Assembly: GCA_050733695.1 (NCBI GenBank)
Contig: JBOHTO010000075.1
Coordinates: forward strand, 1-13,111
Length of the DNA stretch: 13,111 nt
Direction: 5' to 3'
Source: JBOHTO01 sp050733695
Lineage (GTDB): Bacteria > Gemmatimonadota > Gemmatimonadetes > Gemmatimonadales > Gemmatimonadaceae
Each line of letters opens with the position of its first letter. Positions within the stretch are counted from its first letter, which is position 1. The notes under the pieces were generated by a model. The model did no database searches. It was not told the DNA's origin and saw only the letters and a program-made list of their open reading frames with translations. This document shows, piece after piece, positions 1 through 4,830 of this stretch. Position numbers and translations under genes: made by a program.

Positions 1-16
1 CCCCCCCCCCCCCCCC
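1..16. other. Poly-C run at the contig edge
   Basis: The window opens with sixteen consecutive C residues, a homopolymer unlike anything else in the 13 kb. It lies at the very edge, so it is most likely an assembly or read-end artefact rather than biology. Its presence lowers trust in the next 100-150 bases, where two RNA-like signals look damaged. Confidence 0.7.
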
Positions 17-134
17 GTGGTTACCCGAGGTCGTCGTGCGAGACCTCAGGAACTTCGGGCTAAGACGCGGAGTCGCAGACGACTACTCACAGCCAATCGT
101 CGCAATGGCGTCCCATGCGGTGGCGCGATGCTAG
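17..134 (+). ncRNA. ssrA: tmRNA-like segment: PK1-like hairpin and tag-reading frame, 5' end missing
   Basis: Several features recall the 5' half of transfer-messenger RNA, which rescues stalled ribosomes. GAGGTC (27-32) pairs with GACCTC (42-47), enclosed by CCC (24-26) with GGG (57-59), in the place of pseudoknot PK1. At 71-77 the sequence AGTC-GCA matches the region around the tmRNA resume codon, including the A at -4. Reading from GCA (75) gives ADDYSQPIVAMASHAVARC and then TAG at 132-134. As I recall it, the Chlorobium tag is ADDYSYAMAA, so the first five residues and the AMA block match, separated by four extra codons. Against this, the tag does not end in the usual ALAA-type degron, there is no room for PK2-PK4, and the 3' sequence looks like tRNA-Cys rather than the alanine-accepting tmRNA end. 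It may be a truncated, recombined or mis-assembled ssrA. Confidence 0.38.
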
Positions 135-189
135 CACGGAGACTGTCCCTGCAAACCGCTACTCGCCGGTTCGATTCCGGCCCGCGCCT
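122..189 (+). tRNA. tRNA-Cys (GCA), degenerate or damaged 5' half
   Basis: The 3' half is a convincing tRNA. The T arm GCCGG-TTCGATT-CCGGC spans 165-181, with T stem and loop perfect. It is followed by acceptor strand CCGCGCC (182-188) and a T at 189, the U73 discriminator typical of tRNA-Cys. GGCGCG (122-127) pairs with CGCGCC (183-188), giving six of seven acceptor pairs. The anticodon loop CTGCAAA (149-155) carries GCA, the Cys anticodon. The middle fails: no D arm can be folded, the bases flanking the anticodon loop do not pair, and only 68 bases are available. CCA is not encoded. Either sequencing errors near the contig edge damaged a normal gene, or this is a pseudogene or chimeric junction. 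The T arm could in principle belong to a tmRNA, but the Cys-specific features argue for tRNA-Cys. Confidence 0.5.
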
Positions 190-665
190 CTTTCAGGCGA
201 GCGATGTCGCATGACATCGTCTCGCCATTTTCTTATCGCCCTGGCATGAATGGGGTAGTGGCCATACGTGTCCACGCGAAGGCGATGGCGAAAGCGGGTC
301 TCCCGCGCAAACAGGTCGTCGGGAACGTTGCGGACGTACTCGATGAGTCGATCGTGGACTTCATCGTGCTGCCTGAGAACTTCGGCGAGTGATAGAGCGC
401 GTTGCTTCTCCGTCATCAACGCGTTGAAGGTCTCGATGCCGCCATACTTCACGGAATAGCGCGGAGACCTGCCGCCGTCACGGATGGTCGGCAGGTGTTC
501 GATCGCCTCCTCTTCCCACACGCTCACGTGTGCAATGATATCGCGGACCGACCACTTTCCCGTGACGTTCGGGATCAGCAATTGATCGTTCGACAGTCCG
601 GCGTAGGAATCCTCGAAATCCTTCCAGGCCGTGTCGAGCCGGGCCAGCACCTGCTCAGTCCTCAT
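159..665 (-). CDS. DinB/ClbS-like four-helix-bundle protein
   Basis: The 168-residue product resembles the DinB/ClbS (DfsB) superfamily of small cytoplasmic four-helix bundles, which often bind a metal through three histidines. The visible signature is GKWSVRDIIAHVSVWEE around residues 36-52 and GHYPIHARAI around 135-144, giving candidate ligands H46, H136 and H140 (the last two as HxxxH). Members include thiol-dependent transferases, colibactin-resistance hydrolases and many uncharacterised proteins, so the reaction cannot be named. The ATG at 663-665 has a GAGG-like Shine-Dalgarno about 9 bases upstream. The last residues (RGAGRNRTGE) are the antisense translation of the tRNA-Cys T arm, so the frame runs into the RNA gene and its true end is arguable. 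It is divergent from the repressor operon, with about 240 bases between the start codons. Family confidence is moderate. Confidence 0.75.
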   Translation of the reverse strand: MRTEQVLARLDTAWKDFEDSYAGLSNDQLLIPNVTGKWSVRDIIAHVSVWEEEAIEHLPTIRDGGRSPRYSVKYGGIETFNALMTEKQRALSLAEVLRQHDEVHDRLIEYVRNVPDDLFARETRFRHRLRVDTYGHYPIHARAIRKWRDDVMRHRSPERGAGRNRTGE

Positions 666-797
666 CGTCGCAGCCTCGCTTCAATCCGCTGGCATGCTCG
701 GGCCAGGCACGGCACCGTTGGTTCGGCGAGCAGACGCCGCGCCCGTCTCCCGACCGGGCGATTCTACAACGCCGAGCGGCAGTCCGGCACCCACCCC

Positions 798-826
798 TTG
801 ACACTGTTGGCAACTGCGAATATTTT
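798..826 (+). promoter_or_regulatory. Sigma70-type promoter of the repressor/M56 operon
   Basis: A consensus -35 hexamer TTGACA (798-803) is followed after exactly 17 bases by TATTTT (821-826). Transcription would start near 833, giving a 5' leader of about 75 bases before the repressor ATG at 908. The -10 lies inside the first of two identical palindromes, as expected for an auto-repressed promoter. Confidence 0.7.
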
Positions 827-850
827 CGCACAGTGCGAACAGTTTCGCAC
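815..850 (+). promoter_or_regulatory. Tandem palindromic operators, likely bound by the BlaI-type repressor
   Basis: Two copies of TGCGAA-N4-TTCGCA lie at 815-830 and 834-849. Their centres are 19 bases apart, so they sit on nearly the same face of the helix. The second copy extends by one further pair (GTGCGAA...TTCGCAC, 833-850). The inner half-sites also form an interleaved palindrome, TTCGCA-CAG-TGCGAA (825-839). The first copy covers the -10 and the second lies just past the start site, a layout that would block transcription. BlaI/MecI repressors bind tandem dyads at their own promoters. The sequence differs from the TACA/TGTA half-sites of staphylococcal BlaI, so assignment to this repressor rests on position. 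Confidence 0.65.
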
Positions 851-907
851 GTGGGCCGGAAACCAGATGGGCAACCCGACCAGACCCGGATTCAGGAAGT
901 GACCCGC

Positions 908-1324
908 ATGCCAACAGCAAGCAGCACTGGACGCAAACGACGCCAGCCACGCATCGAGCTCACCAGACGTGAGAATCAGATCATGGAGATCATCTATCGG
1001 CGCGGTAGAGCGACCGCGGCCGAGGTGCTCGCCGAGCTTCCGGGTCCGCCCGGCTACTCGTCCGTCCGAAAACTGCTGGAGATACTGGAGGAGAAGGGCC
1101 TCGTCACGCACGAGCAGGACGGGCCGCGATACGTCTACTCGTCAGCGATCGAACCGGAACAGGCCCGGCGATCCGCGTTGCAGCAACTGTTGCGCACTTT
1201 CTTTGACGGGTCCACCGAGCACGCGGTCGCAGCGTTGCTCGAGCTGTCAGGCCCGAAACTCACCAGCGAGGAGCTGGACCGCATCGCTGAAATCGCCGAG
1301 CTGGCAAGAAAGGAGGGAAGGTGA
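908..1324 (+). CDS. BlaI/MecI/CopY-family transcriptional repressor
   Basis: This is a 138-residue winged-helix repressor of the penicillinase-repressor family. Residues 15-80 form the DNA-binding domain, with the typical opening LTRRENQIMEIIY, a helix with TAAEVLAELP, the recognition-helix stretch GYSSVRKLLEILEEKGLV and the wing DGPRYVYS. Residues 82-138 form the helical dimerisation part, including the family-typical FFDGS near 98-102, close to where BlaI is cut by its partner protease. The frame is open back to a GTG at 833, but the ATG at 908 is chosen because AGGAAG (894-899) lies 8 bases upstream and the fold begins there. The stop TGA overlaps the ATG of the M56 peptidase gene, so the two are translationally coupled. 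It probably represses its own operon through the palindromes at 815-850. Confidence 0.92.
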   Translation: MPTASSTGRKRRQPRIELTRRENQIMEIIYRRGRATAAEVLAELPGPPGYSSVRKLLEILEEKGLVTHEQDGPRYVYSSAIEPEQARRSALQQLLRTFFDGSTEHAVAALLELSGPKLTSEELDRIAEIAELARKEGR

Positions 1325-3852
1325 TGATGCTCTCAATTCCGGAAGTGGTTTCCACCGCCGTGCGCGAAGACTGGCTCGTCCTCATGATCGATTCGGTCGC
1401 GAAGGGGAGTCTCCTGATCATCCTTGCCCTGCTGCTCGTTCGTGCGCTGCGCGGCCGCTCCGCCGCGACCCGGCACTCGATCTGGGCGATCGCGATTGGC
1501 GCGCAGCTCGCTCTTCCCCTTCTCGCGCTTTCTCTGCCAGGACTGGCGATCCCGCTGCCACGGCTGGGCAGTCCGGCTTCGGCTGAAGTGCTTGTTGATG
1601 GGATTGGGGAGGCCCGTTCCGGGAACGACGGGACACCATTCGCCATCAACGCACCGGCATTGCAGGCCGAGCGACTGAATGCGGAGGATGGAAATCCGCC
1701 AGGTAATGTGAGCACAGCGGGGGAGCACCTGGAAACGCGCTCGCCGGTGGCGACAACCGAAACCGGGCCTGCAACGCTCTCCTCGACCGTACCTGCGCGT
1801 GCACCGATCAGTTGGGGCGCGATTCTGCTTGCCGTCTGGCTCGCTGGCGGCATCGTCGTGCTGCTGCGTCTCGTCGCGGGTACTATTCGTGTGTCGCGCA
1901 TGGCGCGAACGGCCGAACGCGTCACCGACCCGCACTGGCTCGCGCTCGCCCACAGGACCGCGGTCGAGATCAGGCTCTCCCGTCCCTTCCATCTCATGAA
2001 AGGCGGCCGACTCGATGTGCCGGTCACGTTCGGCATTTCGTCGCCGGTCGTTCTGCTTCCGACAGGCGCGGATGAGTGGCCGGAGGCGAAGCGCAGGGCC
2101 GTGCTGCTGCACGAACTCGCGCACGTCGAACGTGGTGATTCCTCCATGCTGCTTCTCTCGCAGATGGCGCTCGCCGTCTTCTGGTTCAATCCACTCGTGT
2201 GGATGGCGCTCGAGGGTGTACGCGCCGAGGGCGAACGCGCGTGCGACGACTTCGTGTTGCGCGCCGGCACAAAGGCTTCTGCCTACGTTGATGATCTGTT
2301 GATCATGGTGCGCTCGCTGCGTCGCGAGACAGGGCCGGCATTCGCAACGCTCGCGATGGCTCGGCGTTCGGAGTTCGAGGGACGCATGCTCGCCATACTC
2401 GATGCGAATCTGGACAGACGTGTGCCTGGCCGGCCGCACCGCTGGCTGATGATCGCTGCCGCCCTGTGCGTTATCCTGCCGCTGGCTGCCATGCGCCCCG
2501 TCCCATCTTCGCCGGCGGATGACATCCCACCGCGGTCCGAATCCGATAAACCGGGCGCGACTGATGATCTCGCCGAAGCCGACATGCCGGCGATCCCACA
2601 TGTCGACGCGCGTCCGGACGGTGCAGAGCAGGATACGCTGCGATTCGGTCGGTCGATGTCCAAACTGCGCCGAATGGTCGAAGAGCAAGTGGATGCGGGA
2701 ATGATCTCGGAGTCAGTCTCGGAGAGAACTGCGAGTGATATGACGGTGAGAGCCGAGATCCTGGACGAAGCGCAACAGACAATCGAAAACGCGCTTGACA
2801 TCGACGCCGGCGTCAGTCTGCACCTGGGGACAGAGATCGAGAGCGGGAACGGCACGGGTATCGGCAGCGGCTTCGGCCGTGGCTCTGGTAACGGCAGACG
2901 GCAGGGTGTCGCAAACGCCGAGGTCGTGACCGCGCTGATCTCGGCGCTGAACGATGCCGACGCCGAAGTACGGCGCGTGACAATCTCGGCGCTCGGAGAT
3001 ATCGGCGATCCGCGCGCGATCGAAGCGCTGTCGCAGGCGCTGCGCAGCGATCCTGACGCCGAAGTGCGCAAGATGGCCGCATGGGCGCTGGGCGAGATAG
3101 AGGAAGCCGCCGCCGTTCCAGCTCTTGCTGAGGCGAGCCGCTCGGACGAGAGCATGGAAGTGCGCAGGATGGCAGTGTGGGCGATGGGGCAGATAGAAGA
3201 TCCGAGTGCCGTGCCGGCGATCGGGGCCGCACTCCAGAGCACTTCGGACGCCGAGACTCGCAAGATGGCGGTATGGGCGCTGGGCCAGATCGAGAGCCCC
3301 ACGTCTGTCGGAATTGTCACGCCGTTGCTGTCAGACGATGATGCCGAGGTCCGGAAGCAGGCTGCGTGGGCGCTCGGCCAGATCGAGAGTCCGAATGCAG
3401 TGCAGGCGTTGGGCGCCAGCGTGCGTGACGCGGATCCGGAGGTGCGCGCCATGGCGGTGTGGGCACTGGGTCAGATCGAAGCCGAGGCCGGCGCACCATT
3501 TCTGGCAACGGCCCTTGCAGACGAGCGCGCGGATGTGCGGCGCAACGCGGCGCGCGCGCTGGGCGAGCTGGACCTCGGGGCGGCACCGCCGGCACTCATC
3601 AACGCGCTCAAGGACAGCGACGTGCAGGTCCGGCGAATGGCTGCACGGGCGCTGGGTGAGATCGAGGATCCGGCGGCGGTCCCGGCACTGAGTGCCGCAA
3701 TGCGGGACTCCGATTCCGAAACGCGCATGGCCTCTCTGCGCGCTCTCTCCGAGATCCGCGACCCGGCGGCGCTCGAGGTCATCATCGCGGCTCTCAAGGA
3801 TGAGGATCCGGAGATACGAAGACTCGCTGCCCGGGCACTCGGGCAGCGCTGA
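1324..3852 (+). CDS. M56 (BlaR1-like) membrane metallopeptidase fused to ten HEAT repeats
   Basis: The 842-residue protein is a likely sensor protease for the preceding repressor. Hydrophobic segments lie near residues 22-41, 52-75, 163-187, 274-297 and 373-390. The zinc-binding motif HELAH is at 263-267, with E304 of ERACD as the probable third ligand, and FWFNPLVW (286-293) is typical of M56. Residues 76-162 are a low-complexity loop. After the last membrane segment come an acidic, partly helical linker (391-505), a Gly/Asn-rich hinge (508-528) and ten 31-residue HEAT/PBS-lyase-like repeats (533-842) that run to the last residue. BlaR1 and MecR1 carry a penicillin-binding domain in this place; none is seen here. 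By BlaR1 topology the repeats would be extracytoplasmic. The ATG at 1324 is preferred over GTG 1321 because AGGAGG (1311-1316) is 7 bases upstream. The ligand is unknown. Confidence 0.9.
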   Translation: MMLSIPEVVSTAVREDWLVLMIDSVAKGSLLIILALLLVRALRGRSAATRHSIWAIAIGAQLALPLLALSLPGLAIPLPRLGSPASAEVLVDGIGEARSGNDGTPFAINAPALQAERLNAEDGNPPGNVSTAGEHLETRSPVATTETGPATLSSTVPARAPISWGAILLAVWLAGGIVVLLRLVAGTIRVSRMARTAERVTDPHWLALAHRTAVEIRLSRPFHLMKGGRLDVPVTFGISSPVVLLPTGADEWPEAKRRAVLLHELAHVERGDSSMLLLSQMALAVFWFNPLVWMALEGVRAEGERACDDFVLRAGTKASAYVDDLLIMVRSLRRETGPAFATLAMARRSEFEGRMLAILDANLDRRVPGRPHRWLMIAAALCVILPLAAMRPVPSSPADDIPPRSESDKPGATDDLAEADMPAIPHVDARPDGAEQDTLRFGRSMSKLRRMVEEQVDAGMISESVSERTASDMTVRAEILDEAQQTIENALDIDAGVSLHLGTEIESGNGTGIGSGFGRGSGNGRRQGVANAEVVTALISALNDADAEVRRVTISALGDIGDPRAIEALSQALRSDPDAEVRKMAAWALGEIEEAAAVPALAEASRSDESMEVRRMAVWAMGQIEDPSAVPAIGAALQSTSDAETRKMAVWALGQIESPTSVGIVTPLLSDDDAEVRKQAAWALGQIESPNAVQALGASVRDADPEVRAMAVWALGQIEAEAGAPFLATALADERADVRRNAARALGELDLGAAPPALINALKDSDVQVRRMAARALGEIEDPAAVPALSAAMRDSDSETRMASLRALSEIRDPAALEVIIAALKDEDPEIRRLAARALGQR
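2920..3849 (+). repeat. Ten tandem 93-bp HEAT-repeat units inside the M56 gene
   Basis: The 930 bases encode exactly ten 31-residue units in phase, each of the form ALxDxDxEVRxMAxxALGxIEDPxAV. Units 2-6 carry a Trp in the second helix (the AWALGQIE or VWALGQIE type), whereas units 7, 8 and 10 carry Arg there (ARALGE/ARALGQ). The copies share codons in the ALG-Ile-Glu core but are too diverged for easy slippage. Expansion by duplication of a W-type unit is the likely origin. Confidence 0.85.
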
Positions 3853-3882
3853 ACCGCTGGCGACACTCTGGCTGGTACTCGT

Positions 3883-4629
3883 ATGACATCAACAGATCGC
3901 AGTCAAAGCCGGCGCACTGGACGGGCGATCGTCCTCGCGAGCATGACACTCGTGCTGATCCTCTCGCTGCCGTTCGTTCTCGGTGCACGACCGATTACCG
4001 GTACGCGGGCACTCAGGCCGGAGCGCTCAGTACAAACGCCGGTGCGCTTTCCGACAGCCGACTCGGCGCTGGCCAGACAGTTCCTCGCGGCGGTGCGCGG
4101 TGCGAGCCCGGTGCTGTGCGAGCTGGCGCTGCGCTCGCTCGACAATCGATTCGGCGGGTGGTGGACGCAGACCAGTATCGGACCCGCGAGCGACGACGCG
4201 TCGGCCCGTGCACTGCTGGAATGGAGCGGCGGACGCGACGCTCGAAGCGATGCGTCGGCGGTCCCGCTGCTCCGCGCCGCTCTCTCCGATGCCGACCTCT
4301 GTACGCGTTACACCGCCGCGCATCTGCTCGGCGCGATGCGCGACGACGAGCGTGCACTTGCCGCATTGCTCGCGGAGCTCGGAAGTGGAAATCCGCGCAC
4401 GCGCGAGATGGCGGCGCTCGGGTTGGGAGAAGCGGGAGCCACTGCCGCGACGGATGAGATCCTCGAGCTTCTGGATGATTCCGATGCGCGAGTCCGCAGA
4501 ACGACGACGTGGGCGCTTGGCGAGATCGAGGATCCCACGGCTCTGCCACACCTGCTGACATCATTGCGCGATGACTCCGACGCCGGCGTGCGAACAATGG
4601 CTGCATGGGCCATCGCGAACATGCACTGA
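3883..4629 (+). CDS. Membrane-anchored HEAT-repeat protein
   Basis: The 248-residue product starts with a basic stretch and one hydrophobic segment (about residues 14-35), which is a signal anchor or an uncleaved signal peptide, so most of the protein should lie outside the cytoplasm. Residues 36-120 match nothing I recognise and include an NRFGGWW patch. From about 125 to the end there are four HEAT/PBS-lyase-like repeats, and one contains WALGEIEDP, almost identical to the repeat core of the M56 protein upstream. HEAT arrays are binding scaffolds, so this is probably an accessory or partner of the sensor; that role is inference. It starts 30 bases after the M56 stop, on the same strand, with only a weak Shine-Dalgarno, which suggests translation dependent on the upstream gene. 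No catalytic motif is visible. Confidence 0.8.
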   Translation: MTSTDRSQSRRTGRAIVLASMTLVLILSLPFVLGARPITGTRALRPERSVQTPVRFPTADSALARQFLAAVRGASPVLCELALRSLDNRFGGWWTQTSIGPASDDASARALLEWSGGRDARSDASAVPLLRAALSDADLCTRYTAAHLLGAMRDDERALAALLAELGSGNPRTREMAALGLGEAGATAATDEILELLDDSDARVRRTTTWALGEIEDPTALPHLLTSLRDDSDAGVRTMAAWAIANMH

Positions 4630-4739
4630 CGCGCACGCGCCTCATCCCCTGACACATGCGGTTCGTCCCGGAATCGCCGCGCAGAATGCGGGGACACACA
4701 ACATTGTGCGGTGCGTGATTCAACCATCCACATGATGAG

Positions 4740-4759
4740 GGTGTCTCAGCGCTGACACC
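4740..4759. repeat. Inverted repeat between the HEAT gene and the DUF5916 gene
   Basis: GGTGTC (4740-4745) and GACACC (4754-4759) pair across eight bases that are themselves nearly symmetrical. No T tract follows, so it is not a standard intrinsic terminator. It could be an operator for the downstream gene, a weak terminator or chance. The rest of the 4630-4830 gap holds no convincing promoter. Confidence 0.3.
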
Positions 4760-4776
4760 GCACGCCGCATGTGCGC

Positions 4777-4828
4777 GTAGTCCCGTGCGCGCGTGCAGGC
4801 TGGACAGTCCCTCCTTTCGGGGAACTAC
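4777..4828 (+). promoter_or_regulatory. Leader hairpin enclosing the ribosome-binding site of the DUF5916 gene
   Basis: GTAGT (4777-4781) pairs with ACTAC (4824-4828), and CCCG (4782-4785) pairs with CGGG (4818-4821), with a two-base bulge. The alternative pairing TCCC (4808-4811) with GGGA (4820-4823) would form a small local hairpin. Both structures occlude the GGGGA (4819-4823) that serves as Shine-Dalgarno for the ATG at 4831. This may modulate translation. The stem is modest and the idea is unproven. Confidence 0.3.
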
Positions 4829-4830
4829 AG

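Noticed and set aside
75..104. tRNA-Sec, because of its TCA triplet and long stem-like sequence
   Set aside because: The TCA is not in a TTCAAA-type anticodon loop and no 8-pair acceptor stem is present.
761..766. TAGAAT on the minus strand as a -10 for the DinB-like gene
   Set aside because: No acceptable -35 lies 16-18 bases upstream of it, so the promoter is not supported.
833..907. Upstream extension of the BlaI-type repressor to GTG 833
   Set aside because: It would start inside the operator at the predicted transcription start; ATG 908 has a proper Shine-Dalgarno and begins the fold.
1333..2688. 451-codon minus-strand open frame opposite the M56 domain
   Set aside because: It lies antisense to a clearly recognised gene, is rich in Arg, Gln and His, and shows no domain.
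2283..3452. 389-codon minus-strand open frame opposite the HEAT-repeat region
   Set aside because: The repeat and high GC keep the antisense frame open; the product is a periodic Ser/Ala/Arg mirror of the HEAT units with no start signal.
4740..4759. Intrinsic terminator after the HEAT gene
   Set aside because: The stem is only six pairs and no T tract follows; kept only as an inverted repeat.
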